A stretch of 64,000 nt of DNA from Bacillota bacterium (GCA_023421955.1 JAEZSE010000004.1:62001-126000), one strand, 5' to 3'. Positions 28,756 through 38,841 are shown, numbered from the stretch's first letter. Notes: generated by a model not told the origin, from the letters alone. Translations and numbers: made by a program.

Positions 28756-29720
28756 TGATTATATATGGGTCAAAATATATAAAGCTACAAAATGATTATA
28801 TACCTGAACTAGTGCCATATAAAGTGATATCAAGTAGCTTACCTTACAATAATATAAAAGCTATTCTAATGAATGATATTAAAGATGTAACAAATATAGG
28901 CACTAATTCATACAAAGTTTTATTCGACCGTGATGTATTCTATAAAGGTATTCTTGGTGATATCGAGTGCTTTTATATAAGAACTCTGATGCAATACATA
29001 AATATAACTAGGTCAAGGGATTTGATGTCTAATTGTTGGAATATAGTCTCTCAATACTATTTGAATTTCTTTGCTGTTACGTCCTTTTTACGGTTTCTTT
29101 TTACAGGAAATATATACTTAACTTCAGATGAAGCTAAGTGTATCGAATCAGTTATTATGACTATTACAACGCAACCCATAAGTATTAATAGTGGGAACTA
29201 TTTGTTTATGACCAACGAAACTGCTTGGGGGGATATTGAAGTTGAGATAACAAAATCAAGTAGAGACTCGCATGAGCAGACGTGGATATCTTTATCAAAT
29301 TTTATTAATCAAATTGCATTGCATCCTAATAAGGACGATGAGTCAACAATCTATGAATCATTAAAGCAGATTTGCATCTCATACAAACCGAATTTCGTTT
29401 CCTCCCTAAGGAATATGATAAATTATCAACCGATCTATGGATATAATTCATTGTGTAATTCATTTAGGTATTATGCACCGAGATTCAATCTTGAAGATAA
29501 TATTAGTGAGCTCCTATGCTTTAATAATGATGCTGATCTAAATTACAAAATAAAGATTTCATCTATATATGGAAATTTCTTTTTCCATCTAGTTAATAAG
29601 TTATACTCGAACTATATTGAAAGAAGTAGACCTGATTCTTATCTATTACGCCTAAAACGACAATATTTATCAAATAGTGGGATCAATGTTCCCGAAACAA
29701 TTACGTGGCATAATAAATGA
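28755..29720 (+). CDS. Unknown partner of the DGQHR protein
   Basis: 321 residues, not recognised. Start ATG overlaps the previous stop by one base. Predicted to be cytosolic and largely helical, rich in Asn, Ile, Ser and Tyr. The most distinctive segment is CWNIVSQYYLNFFAVTSFLRFL (about 94-115). It resembles the W..x..YY..FFA...LLR helix seen in YaaC-like and HEPN-like proteins, but no RxxxxH nuclease motif is evident, so HEPN nuclease activity is not claimed. A later SSIYGNFFFHLVNKLY segment could pack with it. It shares the AT-rich composition of its partner, and the two were probably acquired together. Confidence 0.6.
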   Translation: MIIYGSKYIKLQNDYIPELVPYKVISSSLPYNNIKAILMNDIKDVTNIGTNSYKVLFDRDVFYKGILGDIECFYIRTLMQYINITRSRDLMSNCWNIVSQYYLNFFAVTSFLRFLFTGNIYLTSDEAKCIESVIMTITTQPISINSGNYLFMTNETAWGDIEVEITKSSRDSHEQTWISLSNFINQIALHPNKDDESTIYESLKQICISYKPNFVSSLRNMINYQPIYGYNSLCNSFRYYAPRFNLEDNISELLCFNNDADLNYKIKISSIYGNFFFHLVNKLYSNYIERSRPDSYLLRLKRQYLSNSGINVPETITWHNK

Positions 29721-29742
29721 GAACCGCAAATATGCGGTTCTC
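29719..29742. terminator. Bidirectional hairpin between the cassette and clpX
   Basis: 10-bp perfect stem GAGAACCGCA/TGCGGTTCTC with loop AATA, overlapping the stop codon of the upstream gene and lying 22 bases from the clpX stop. Weak T-tract on either side. Confidence 0.65.
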
Positions 29743-29763
29743 TTAAGTCCTTAATACTATTAG

Positions 29764-31050
<1,287 letters not shown>

Positions 31051-31067
31051 GTGGTCTCCTTTGCCGG

Positions 31068-31649
31068 TCAGTGGTTGGTGAGCACTTCGTCGATCAGGCC
31101 ATACTCCAACGCCTCGGCGCTGGCCATGAAGAAGTCGCGCTCCACATCCTTCTCGATACGGGTGATTGGCTGGCCGGTCATGCCAGCCAGGAGCTCGTTC
31201 ATCTTCTTCTTTGTTTTCAGTATATGCTCCGCGTGAATGGCAATGTCCGTGGCCTGGCCGCGGGCGCCGCCGCTGGGTTGGTGGATCATGATCTCGGCGT
31301 TGGGCAGCGCCTTGCGCTTGCCCTTGGCACCGGCTGCCAGCAGAAACGCGCCCATGCTGGCCGCCATGCCCACACAGATCGTGCTCACGTCGCACTTCAC
31401 ATATTGCATGGTGTCATAAATCGCCATACCGGCAGAAATCGAGCCGCCGGGGCTGTTGATGTAGAGGAAGATGTCCTTGGCGGGATCCATCGCCTCTAGA
31501 TACAGCAGCTGAGCGACCACGAGGTTGGCCATATGGTCTTCCACCTCGCCGGTCACAAACACAATGCGGTCGTTGAGAAGCCTAGAATAGATATCATAGG
31601 AGCGCTCGCCCCTGTTGGTTTGTTCCACAACAATCGGAACCAATCCCAT
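31068..31649 (-). CDS. clpP: ATP-dependent Clp protease proteolytic subunit
   Basis: 193 residues, canonical ClpP serine peptidase forming a tetradecameric barrel. Catalytic triad: Ser in GMAASMGAF (about 98), His in AEIMIHQPSGG (about 123) and Asp in EKDVERDFFM (about 172). NRGERSYDIYSRLLNDRIVF is the N-terminal signature. AAAGGAG precedes ATG 31649. It sits 25 bases after tig and 17 before clpX, a classical arrangement. Confidence 0.97.
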   Translation of the reverse strand: MGLVPIVVEQTNRGERSYDIYSRLLNDRIVFVTGEVEDHMANLVVAQLLYLEAMDPAKDIFLYINSPGGSISAGMAIYDTMQYVKCDVSTICVGMAASMGAFLLAAGAKGKRKALPNAEIMIHQPSGGARGQATDIAIHAEHILKTKKKMNELLAGMTGQPITRIEKDVERDFFMASAEALEYGLIDEVLTNH

Positions 31650-31674
31650 TGTTTTCTCCTTTCCCCAGGATCAA

Positions 31675-32955
31675 TCAGTTGGCAGCGTTGTCCGCCAAAA
31701 GCTTGATGGTCTTCTGCATTATTATATTGTCCTTGAGGTAGTCCTTATCCTCATCGGAGAAATTCTTCTTGATGTCTTCCACGGTTTGCTTGCGGGCCTC
31801 GGCCATCTTGGCAAGCTCCTGCTCCACTTCCTCTTCGGAAGCCTCAATGCCCTCTGCCTTGCGGATGGCCTCCAGCACCAGCGAAGTCCTCACCGATTTG
31901 GCGGCTTCTTCCTTGTAGCGATCCAGGATGTCGGAGCGCTGCATGCCGGTCATCCGGAGATAGTCCTCCATTTTTATGCCCTGATAGGCCATGCGGTATT
32001 CAAACTCGTGGGCCATACGGTCAGCCTGGCGGTCAATCATCACCTGAGGGATTTCCACGGCTGCGTTGGCAACGGCCAGCTCCACGAGCTTGTCTTCAAA
32101 CTCATGCTCGGCGCGGTGCTCGTTGCTTTCGGTGAGTTTGGTCCGGATGCTGGCTTTGTATTCCTCGAGCGTGTCAAACTCGCTCACATCCTTAGCGAAC
32201 TCATCATCGATGGCCGGCACTTCTTTGCCCTTGATCTCACGAATCTTCACATGGAACACAGCTTGCTTACCGGCCAGCTCCTCGGAATGATACTCATCGG
32301 GGAACTTCACTTCGATGTCGCGCTCCTCATTCAGAGAGACGCCCACCAACTGCTCCTCGAAACCGGGGATGAAACGGCCGGAACCGATTTCCAAAGGCTG
32401 GTTTTCCGCCGTGCCGCCGGGGAACTGCACACCGTCCACAGAGCCGCTATAGTCCAGCATGATGCGGTCTCCGTTCTGGATGGGCCGGTCGGCCTCTACC
32501 CAACGGGCTACGCGCTCCTGGGCGGCTTTCAACTCCGCGTCCACGCTTTCTTCGGTCACCGGGTATTCTTCCTTCTTGGCTTCCAGGCCCTTATACTGGC
32601 CCAACTCCACTTCAGGCTTCAGCGTGACCACGGCGGTGAAGGTGATGCCCTTGCCACTGCCGATCTCCGTCACGTCGATATCAGGCTGGTCCACAGCAAA
32701 CAAACCCTGCTCTGCAATGGCCTTGTCATAGGCCTCGGGGATTGCGATGTTGCATGCATCGTCATAAAAAACAGCCTCGGAATAGAAGCTCTCGATGACC
32801 TGCCGGGGCGCCTTGCCCTTGCGGAAACCGGGGAGGTTCACCTTGTTGCGGACGATCAGATAAGCCTTCTGCATCGCCTCGTTGTATGCATCATTGTCAA
32901 TGGTGATTGTCAGTTTTGCCTGGTTGGCGCCTGTCTTTTCCATGGTTACGGTCAT
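31675..32955 (-). CDS. tig: Trigger factor, ribosome-associated chaperone/PPIase
   Basis: 426 residues. The N-terminal ribosome-binding domain has the loop signature FRKGKAP (GFRKGKAPRQVIE, about 45-55). The FKBP-type PPIase domain (about 150-245) follows with NGDRIMLDYSGSVDGVQFPGG and GSGRFIPGFEEQLVG, then the helical C-terminal chaperone arms. It folds nascent chains at the ribosome exit. AGGAGG precedes ATG 32955. First gene of tig-clpP-clpX. Confidence 0.95.
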   Translation of the reverse strand: MTVTMEKTGANQAKLTITIDNDAYNEAMQKAYLIVRNKVNLPGFRKGKAPRQVIESFYSEAVFYDDACNIAIPEAYDKAIAEQGLFAVDQPDIDVTEIGSGKGITFTAVVTLKPEVELGQYKGLEAKKEEYPVTEESVDAELKAAQERVARWVEADRPIQNGDRIMLDYSGSVDGVQFPGGTAENQPLEIGSGRFIPGFEEQLVGVSLNEERDIEVKFPDEYHSEELAGKQAVFHVKIREIKGKEVPAIDDEFAKDVSEFDTLEEYKASIRTKLTESNEHRAEHEFEDKLVELAVANAAVEIPQVMIDRQADRMAHEFEYRMAYQGIKMEDYLRMTGMQRSDILDRYKEEAAKSVRTSLVLEAIRKAEGIEASEEEVEQELAKMAEARKQTVEDIKKNFSDEDKDYLKDNIIMQKTIKLLADNAAN

Positions 32956-33030
32956 CTGGGTCTTCCTCCTGTGAAACTCAACAAAGTTATTGTATTTCTT
33001 GGCTATGCCATTTCAGGGAATATCCAAGAT

Positions 33031-33059
33031 ACTATATCATAACAACCATACAATTTCAA
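33031..33059 (-). promoter_or_regulatory. Promoter of tig-clpP-clpX
   Basis: TTGAAA (33054-33059), 17-base spacer, TATAGT (33031-33036) on the minus strand, about 75 bases before tig. No CIRCE or CtsR-type operator was found nearby. Confidence 0.6.
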
Positions 33060-33255
33060 TCCAGATATTCCTTGTAAACGGCGGTTTCACCCCTTTCTGA
33101 ACTGCTTCCACCGCGAAAGCGGCGGCGCTCCCTATCCAAATTGTACATCATTGGTCAAAGTAAGTCAATGTTCTATACAGCTAATGTACAACAAAATTTT
33201 GCCCTGGTAATATGCTCCGTTGCAGGAGCATCGCAAGGATTCCCCTACCAGCCTG
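33060..33255. other. Gene-free stretch between the PH-domain gene and tig
   Basis: Contains a hairpin ATGCTCC-GTTGCA-GGAGCAT (33212-33231) that may end the PH-domain transcript, and a widely spaced perfect inverted repeat TTGTACAT (33141-33148) / ATGTACAA (33184-33191). No coding sequence seen. Confidence 0.5.
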
Positions 33256-33690
33256 TTACTTTTGCATGCCGTTGATGGACATGCGATTCTGAAATGCTAG
33301 ATCCTCCAGCATCAGGTATAAGGCAGAAATGTTATACTTCTTTGGGAACTCGAATTTCCTGGCAGCATATGAAGGGTTGTGCGAAGCTAAGAATGTGTTG
33401 GTCATATAGATGATAGTTATCTCGCTGTCATCCAGCCCGAATCCCGCTGTTTCCGCAGTGACATCCACGATCGTGTGAAGGTAAATGGAAGCCACACGCA
33501 TTTTTTGGCCCGTCGCTCCTTGCTTATCAAAGAAAAGAATGCGGCGATCAGTAATAATCATGACATCCCGAATCAGCTTAAAGCCTGTTTGAATGCTCTC
33601 ATTTTGAGACAGGTATGCCCCAAACTCCTTGCGCAGCGAATCCGGTGTCTGTTCGCTCAAATTACCCAGTAAACCATTGAGAAAGCCCAT
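33256..33690 (-). CDS. PH-domain-like protein (bPH/DUF1696 family)
   Basis: 144 residues. Matches the bacterial Pleckstrin-homology family with N-terminal GFLNGLLGN and the core ESIQTGFKLIRDVMIITDRRILFFDKQG...ASIYLHTIVDVTAETAG, the signature of DUF1696/YvbH-type proteins. They form multimeric beta-sandwich rings; the cellular role is unknown. No signal peptide or TM helix. Single gene divergent from nadE. Confidence 0.8.
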   Translation of the reverse strand: MGFLNGLLGNLSEQTPDSLRKEFGAYLSQNESIQTGFKLIRDVMIITDRRILFFDKQGATGQKMRVASIYLHTIVDVTAETAGFGLDDSEITIIYMTNTFLASHNPSYAARKFEFPKKYNISALYLMLEDLAFQNRMSINGMQK

Positions 33691-33850
33691 TGTCAGTCCT
33701 CCCAGACTCTTTTTTTGTAGTGTACCAAATAATAAAATATCAGTAAATCACTCAGACTGTGGCGAGATGGTTTTGCGCCAGAATTGGCACATAAAGCTTT
33801 ATATATCAGTGGGCTTCTTTTTTGATTAATTTGGGGTAAACGCACAACTT

Positions 33851-33880
33851 TTGTTTTCTCAACAAGGGTTATGGTATAAT
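33851..33880 (+). promoter_or_regulatory. Promoter of nadE-udk
   Basis: TTGTTT (33851-33856), 18-base spacer, TATAAT (33875-33880). The predicted start of transcription lies near 33887, downstream of the ATG at 33882, which argues for the ATG at 33909 as the true nadE start. Confidence 0.6.
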
Positions 33881-33908
33881 AATGCAAAACACAAACGCCG
33901 AGGGTTCC

Positions 33909-35837
33909 ATGCTGATCAACTATGATTTTGTAAGGGTTGCCGCAGCCTCGCCGAGGCTGAAGGTGGGCGACACTACCTATAACGTGGAGCAGATCATTGA
34001 AATGGCCAACCAGGCAGCAGTGGCCGGGGCCGCTGTGGTGGTGTTCCCGGAGCTATCCATTACCGGTTATACCTGCGGAGATCTGTTTTTGCAGCCAGCG
34101 CTCCAGCGGGCGGCGCTGGATGGGCTGATCCGAATTGCCACCGCATGCAAAAATATCGTTGCGCTCGTTGGGTTGCCGTTGAACGTGAAAGGCAGGCTCT
34201 ACAACTGCGCTGCTGCCGTGCAGGGCGGCAAGGTGCTGGGCATTGTGCCAAAGATTCATTTGCCCAACTATAAGGAATACTACGAAGCCCGCTGGTTTGG
34301 ATCCGGCAGGGGCACGGATTTTATGCTAGACATCGCCGGCAAACAGGTGCTATTCGGTGACGACATAGTGTTTGAGTCCAGCTGCGGAAGGCTTGTTTTC
34401 TGTGTTGAGATCTGTGAAGATCTCTGGGTGCCTAACCCGCCGTCGGGAAGGCTCTCGCAGCGCGGCGCACTGCTGACGCTGAACCCCTCTGCCAGTGACG
34501 AGGCCGTGACAAAACATGAATATCGTAAAAGCCTGATCGCGCAGCAATCGGGCCGGTGCATTTCCGGCTATGTGTACGCCGGGGCCGGTCCTGATGAATC
34601 AACCACTGACATGGTCTTTGGCGGCTACACTGCCATCGCGGAAAACGGCCGCATCTTGACCGAGGGCAGACGGTTCCGCGCTGGTGAGCTCACCATTTCT
34701 GACATCGACACCGGCAGGCTTGCATACCTGCGGGGCCGCAGCGGCACGTTCTTTGCCGATTATGAACGACCCCAGGGCAAGACAGTTGCATTTGAGCTGA
34801 ACACCTCCGCACGGTTGCCGCTGCTCCGCTCCTACCACCCCCTGCCATTCGTGCCCGGCGGCGCTGAGCAGGAAGCCCGCAGCGAGGAGATCACTGCCAT
34901 ACAGGTGGCTTCACTCAAAAAGCGCATGGAGCACACTGGGTTGAGGAAAGCAGCCGTTAACGTGTCTGGCGGGCTCGACTCGGCGCTGACGCTGCTGGTG
35001 GCCGCACGACTCTTCCGAGAGCAGGGCTGGGAGTCGTCGGGGCTGCATGCGCTGACGCTTCCGGGCTTCGGCACCGGCACACGAACTAAAAACAATGCTC
35101 TTGGCCTAATGCAGGAACTGGGCTGCACAGTGTTGGACATTGACATCACGGCTGCAGTGACGCAGCATTTCCAGGACATCGGGCAGGACCCGGCCAACCA
35201 CGACGTGGCTTATGAAAACTGCCAGGCCCGCGAGCGCACGCAGATCCTGATGGATTACTGCAACAGGATTGGCGCGCTGGCGCTGGGCACCGGCGACCTA
35301 TCCGAGGCGGCGCTGGGCTGGAGCACCTACAACGGCGACCACATGTCCATGTATAATGTGAACGCAGGTGTGCCAAAGACATTGGTGCGACACCTGGTGA
35401 AGTGGCTCAGCACCCACAGCTTCAGCGGCCATGTGGCAGAAATCGCAGCCGACATACTGGATACGCCGGTCACACCGGAATTGATCCCCTCCAAGGATGG
35501 TGAGATCAGCCAGCGCACCGAGGAGATCCTGGGGCCGTATGAGTTGCATGACTTCTTCCTCTACCACATGATGGAAGGCGGCGCCGGCCCGGCGAAGCTG
35601 CTACTGCTGGCGGGCAATGCATTCGGCAGTAAATATGATGCAGCGCTTATGAAAAAGACATTGGGCATCTTTGCAAGACGGTTCTTCAGCCAGCAGTTCA
35701 AGCGTTCTTGTATGCCAGACGGCCCCCGTGTAGGCTCTGTGGCTCTGTCACCCCGCGGTGACTGGCGCATGCCATCCGACGCATCGGCAGCTGTGTGGCT
35801 TTCAGAACTTGATAAACTGCAGTCTTCTGGAGGTTGA
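33909..35837 (+). CDS. nadE: Glutamine-dependent NAD+ synthetase
   Basis: 642 residues. Last step of NAD synthesis: amidation of deamido-NAD using glutamine-derived ammonia and ATP. The N-terminal nitrilase-type glutaminase domain has Glu in FPELSITGY (about 47), Lys in PKIHLPNYKEYYE (about 115) and Cys in FCVEICEDLW (about 170). The C-terminal synthetase has the PP-loop SGGLDSALT (about 357), and GTGDLSEAALGWSTYNGD and FKRSCMPDGP. GAGGG four bases before ATG 33909, plus the promoter position and usual family start (NYxFVRVAAASP), exclude the ATG at 33882. udk follows after three bases. Confidence 0.93.
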   Translation: MLINYDFVRVAAASPRLKVGDTTYNVEQIIEMANQAAVAGAAVVVFPELSITGYTCGDLFLQPALQRAALDGLIRIATACKNIVALVGLPLNVKGRLYNCAAAVQGGKVLGIVPKIHLPNYKEYYEARWFGSGRGTDFMLDIAGKQVLFGDDIVFESSCGRLVFCVEICEDLWVPNPPSGRLSQRGALLTLNPSASDEAVTKHEYRKSLIAQQSGRCISGYVYAGAGPDESTTDMVFGGYTAIAENGRILTEGRRFRAGELTISDIDTGRLAYLRGRSGTFFADYERPQGKTVAFELNTSARLPLLRSYHPLPFVPGGAEQEARSEEITAIQVASLKKRMEHTGLRKAAVNVSGGLDSALTLLVAARLFREQGWESSGLHALTLPGFGTGTRTKNNALGLMQELGCTVLDIDITAAVTQHFQDIGQDPANHDVAYENCQARERTQILMDYCNRIGALALGTGDLSEAALGWSTYNGDHMSMYNVNAGVPKTLVRHLVKWLSTHSFSGHVAEIAADILDTPVTPELIPSKDGEISQRTEEILGPYELHDFFLYHMMEGGAGPAKLLLLAGNAFGSKYDAALMKKTLGIFARRFFSQQFKRSCMPDGPRVGSVALSPRGDWRMPSDASAAVWLSELDKLQSSGG

Positions 35838-35840
35838 CCG

Positions 35841-36452
35841 ATGCCAGTAATTGCCATTGGCGGAGGTTCCGGCTCTGGAAAAACCACATTCGCAGAGCGG
35901 CTGATCAAGCGTATCGGCTCGGGCAGCTGCCTGCATCTGAGTTTGGACCGGTTTTATGCCGATCACCCTGAGCTGGATTTTGACACCCGCTGCCAGTTCA
36001 ATTATGACCATCCCGATTCGATGGATGTGCCACTGTTGGCACACTGCGTGCGGGAGTTGGCAGCCGGGCGACCTGTGCAAGTTCCAAAATATGATTTTAC
36101 AGTCCATCGCCGATGCCCGGAGAGCGAGCTGTTGGGGGGTACAAATATTCTCATCCTGGAAGGGATCTTTGCGCTGTATTTCCAAGAGGTTCTAGAGCTG
36201 TCTGACTTGAAGATTTATGTGGATGTGGATGATGATTTGCAATTTGCGCGCAGGCTTATGCGCGATATGATCGAGCGGAACCGCTCAGCACAATCGGTAT
36301 ACACACAATATGTTACAACAGTCAAGCCCATGTATCAGAGATTTATCAGTCCGACTCGCCAGAATGCCGACTTCATCGTGCATACCCACGGCGAATGCCA
36401 ATATAACAAGGTGCTTGACGTGCTGGCGGCGTGGCTATCCTCCGCTGATTGA
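35841..36452 (+). CDS. udk: Uridine kinase-like P-loop kinase
   Basis: 203 residues. Phosphorylates uridine/cytidine with ATP or GTP in the salvage pathway. P-loop IGGGSGSGKTTFA (residues 6-18), substrate-region LHLSLDRFYAD, NYDHPDSMDVPLL and VPKYDF, and Walker-B-like NILILEGIFAL followed by DLKIYVDVDDDLQFARRLMRD. GGAGG precedes ATG 35841. Operon with nadE. Its 3' end overlaps the convergent MFS gene by 18 bases. Related phosphoribulokinase-like enzymes share the fold, but the motif set favours uridine kinase. Confidence 0.85.
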   Translation: MPVIAIGGGSGSGKTTFAERLIKRIGSGSCLHLSLDRFYADHPELDFDTRCQFNYDHPDSMDVPLLAHCVRELAAGRPVQVPKYDFTVHRRCPESELLGGTNILILEGIFALYFQEVLELSDLKIYVDVDDDLQFARRLMRDMIERNRSAQSVYTQYVTTVKPMYQRFISPTRQNADFIVHTHGECQYNKVLDVLAAWLSSAD

Positions 36453-37751
36453 CGGATTTTGGCCCGGACCTGCTCCAGATATATCGTGCTCACCTCGTGC
36501 CATATGATTGTATTGCCGCCAGCCGACCAATGCAGCAGTCACCGCAATTGCCGCATATAACACCAGCGCGACCCACGAACCCAGATTATCTGACAAGATG
36601 CTGAACAGCATCTGCCCGACAGGAATAGCCAGCATGCATAATGAAGCATCCACCCCAACCACCCGGCCCATCAGGTGCCCTGGCACAATGCGCTGCATGG
36701 CGGTTGTGACGGCGATGCTGGCTGTCACGATGGAGGCCACAATACACAACGCCGTGAGATTAATCAGCAAAAATTGCACCATCACGCGCCTGTCTCCGGC
36801 CAGATGCCCGAGCAGCAGCGTGGCAGCCATTAAAACAAGGAGCACACCGTCTAGCAGGAACACCTTTGTGAGCAGCCTTCGATAGTCCAGCTTTTTCATG
36901 ATCGCGGAAGCCAGCAAAGAACCTGCGATTGGTCCTATATACAGGATGGATCTGGAAATGCCGAAAAGCTCACTGGTCACGCCCACGTCCTTGAACATGA
37001 TGATGGAAACACCCACCGAAAACACCGGATACAGCGCAAAGTTGGACGCGATGCTCAGTACCACGATCATCACAAGCTCCTTGTTGTGAAAAATCGTGTC
37101 CAAGCCGACGCGCATAGAAGCCCATAGCGTTTCGTGTCCACCGGGCTTACCCTGAATCGCGCTCTTGTTCTTCAGTCGGGATTCAATAAATGCAGCCAGG
37201 AAGAAACTGCAGCAGTTAACCAGCATGATTAATAAGAGCCCGTTGTCATCTCCAGGATGCAAAAACGGCATCGAAGCAACCACAGGGCCCAGAATGAGCG
37301 CGAAGCTGGACACCATGGAACCCAAGATGTTGGTATCCTTAAGCTGGCTATCCTCCACGATCTCGGGGATGATGGCATTGTTCGTGGGGTCATAAAAAGT
37401 CTGCGCCGCAGATAGCAAAAGTACAAAGGCATAAACACTGGCCAGTGGCAGCGCGATCACAAATTGGTGCCACAGCGCGAACACAAGCGTGACACAACCG
37501 GCGATGACATCCAGGATCACCATCAACCGCCGCCGGTCAATCCGGTCTGTAACCACTCCGGAGAATGGGCCCATCAGTCTGGGCAGCACAGCGACAGCCA
37601 GCACAGAAGCAAATGCGATATCCGAATTGGTCTTGGTATAAACATATAAGGACAGAGCAAATGTCTGCATCACACTCCCCAATTCGGAAATGAACTGTGC
37701 AGACATCAAGAGCCTTGTATTCCTGTTTTGGAGCTGCCGAAAAACGCCCAT
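36435..37751 (-). CDS. MFS transporter (multidrug/macrolide efflux type)
   Basis: 438 residues with about twelve predicted TM helices. The MFS loop motif between helices 2 and 3 is GPFSGVVTDRIDRRRLMVILD. Helix segments such as FVIALPLASVYAFVLLLSAAQTFYDPTNNAIIPEIV are typical of the MefA/Bcr-like MFS_3 group of effluxers. GGAGG precedes ATG 37751. Substrate unknown. The C-terminus overlaps udk tail to tail. Confidence 0.82.
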   Translation of the reverse strand: MGVFRQLQNRNTRLLMSAQFISELGSVMQTFALSLYVYTKTNSDIAFASVLAVAVLPRLMGPFSGVVTDRIDRRRLMVILDVIAGCVTLVFALWHQFVIALPLASVYAFVLLLSAAQTFYDPTNNAIIPEIVEDSQLKDTNILGSMVSSFALILGPVVASMPFLHPGDDNGLLLIMLVNCCSFFLAAFIESRLKNKSAIQGKPGGHETLWASMRVGLDTIFHNKELVMIVVLSIASNFALYPVFSVGVSIIMFKDVGVTSELFGISRSILYIGPIAGSLLASAIMKKLDYRRLLTKVFLLDGVLLVLMAATLLLGHLAGDRRVMVQFLLINLTALCIVASIVTASIAVTTAMQRIVPGHLMGRVVGVDASLCMLAIPVGQMLFSILSDNLGSWVALVLYAAIAVTAALVGWRQYNHMARGEHDISGAGPGQNPSISGG

Positions 37752-37872
37752 CTAGCCTCCAAACAGTGTTATGCCAAGCATTATAACGGTAAAACCACTA
37801 AAGATCAATCAAATAACGAATATGTGAGCAGGTCAGATAAATAGAACTTCCTGGTCGACAGGAAGTTCACGT

Positions 37873-37958
37873 TGGTGCCGAAGGCCGGGCTCGAACCGGC
37901 ACGGGTCGCCCCGAGGGATTTTAAGTCCCTTGCGTCTGCCAATTTCGCCACTTCGGCA
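37873..37958 (-). tRNA. tRNA-Leu (anticodon TAA)
   Basis: 86 bases including encoded CCA. Acceptor TGCCGAA/TTCGGCA, loop CTTAAAA with anticodon TAA, a leucine-type long variable arm (CGGGGCGACCCG) and T-arm GCCGGTTCGAGCCCGGC. Confidence 0.93.
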
Positions 37959-38041
37959 AGTCACCTTGGTAGTTTACCACCGTTGACAATGGCAGTCAAG
38001 GGAGCGGTACTTGCCGAATATATTGCATATAAGTCGAAAGT

Positions 38042-38371
38042 CTACTTGACTACAGACTTATTGGCCCGATCCAAAAGATAAACGTTTTTATCATCCAGGT
38101 AACCTTTTGCTTCGCTAATAGCTCTCCTAAACGTTACGGTGGAACCTACCCTATCATATTCTAGAAAGACATACCCCGCCTCAAGCCAACTTCGTGTTGC
38201 ATAATTTCTTACACTATTATTCCAAAGCAACCTTTTAGCATATCCTTTCCCTGATAAACATGGAGGAAGGTCAGAATTGAGTATTTTATTGATTTCATCA
38301 AAACGCAATGTAACCTGATCAGCCGTCGAGTTAAGCAAATAGCAGTTAAGTGGCTCATATTTGTATGTCAT
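38042..38371 (-). CDS. DUF7662-like small protein
   Basis: 109 residues. Core motifs YEPLNCYLL, VTLRFDEINKILNSDLPPCL, RLLWNNSV, ATRSWLEAGYVFLEYD and TVTFRR match, from memory, the DUF7662 pattern (LP..A....WW.N......A..WL.AGW....D.....V.FRR). That domain is common in small, often horizontally moved genes, sometimes fused to nucleases or restriction-related proteins. Function unknown. It is AT-rich compared with its flanks and lies between tRNA-Leu and the tRNA cluster. Ribosome site is weak. Confidence 0.6.
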   Translation of the reverse strand: MTYKYEPLNCYLLNSTADQVTLRFDEINKILNSDLPPCLSGKGYAKRLLWNNSVRNYATRSWLEAGYVFLEYDRVGSTVTFRRAISEAKGYLDDKNVYLLDRANKSVVK

Positions 38372-38475
38372 AAATTCACCATTCTATAAAAAGTCATATA
38401 TCACTAAGCTTTATTATATCAAGTTTATATTTTTTTGACAGGTTGATTTTATGATTTACCGCGCGGCACACTTCA

Positions 38476-38509
38476 TGAAAAAAGCTCTGAAACAATGTTT
38501 CAGAGCTTT
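38476..38509 (-). terminator. Terminator of the tRNA cluster
   Basis: 13-bp perfect stem AAAGCTCTGAAAC/GTTTCAGAGCTTT with a three-base loop, followed on the minus strand by a run of T. Lies just beyond tRNA-Cys. Confidence 0.85.
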
Positions 38510-38514
38510 CCAAT

Positions 38515-38589
<75 letters not shown>

Positions 38590-38605
38590 ATAGTCAATTA
38601 CATAA

Positions 38606-38681
38606 TGGAGCGGGAGACGGGACTCGAACCCGCAACCTTCGCCATGGCAAGGCGACGCTCTAGCCATTGAGCTACTCCCGC
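38606..38681 (-). tRNA. tRNA-Gly (anticodon GCC)
   Basis: 76 bases with encoded CCA. Acceptor GCGGGAG/CTCCCGC, anticodon loop TTGCCAT, T-arm GCGGGTTCGAGTCCCGT. Confidence 0.93.
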
Positions 38682-38684
38682 ACG

Positions 38685-38761
38685 TGGTGCCTCAGGACAG
38701 AATCGAACTGTCGACACAGGGATTTTCAGTCCCTTGCTCTACCGACTGAGCTACCGAGGCA
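38685..38761 (-). tRNA. tRNA-Phe (anticodon GAA)
   Basis: 77 bases with encoded CCA. Acceptor TGCCTCG/TGAGGCA (one mismatch or wobble), anticodon loop CTGAAAA, T-arm GACAGTTCGATTCTGTC. Confidence 0.92.
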
Positions 38762-38765
38762 TATC

Positions 38766-38841
38766 TGGTGGGAACAGTAGGACTCGAACCTACGACCTGT
38801 CGGATGTAAACCGAATGCTCTACCAGCTGAGCTATGCTCCC
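38766..38841 (-). tRNA. tRNA-Val (anticodon TAC)
   Basis: 76 bases with encoded CCA. Acceptor GGGAGCA/TGTTCCC (wobble in the stem), anticodon loop TTTACAT, T-arm GTAGGTTCGAGTCCTAC. First tRNA of the minus-strand Val-Phe-Gly-Cys cluster. Confidence 0.92.

Noticed and set aside
28755..29720. HEPN ribonuclease assignment for the DGQHR partner
   Set aside because: A YY..FF helix is suggestive, but the RxxxxH catalytic motif is not found in a suitable place.
31615..33042. Long plus-strand frame (475 codons) opposite tig
   Set aside because: Antisense shadow of trigger factor with no ribosome site or recognisable motifs.
32956..33255. CIRCE or CtsR operator upstream of tig-clpP-clpX
   Set aside because: No TTAGCACTC inverted repeat or GGTCAAA-type heptad repeat pair is present.
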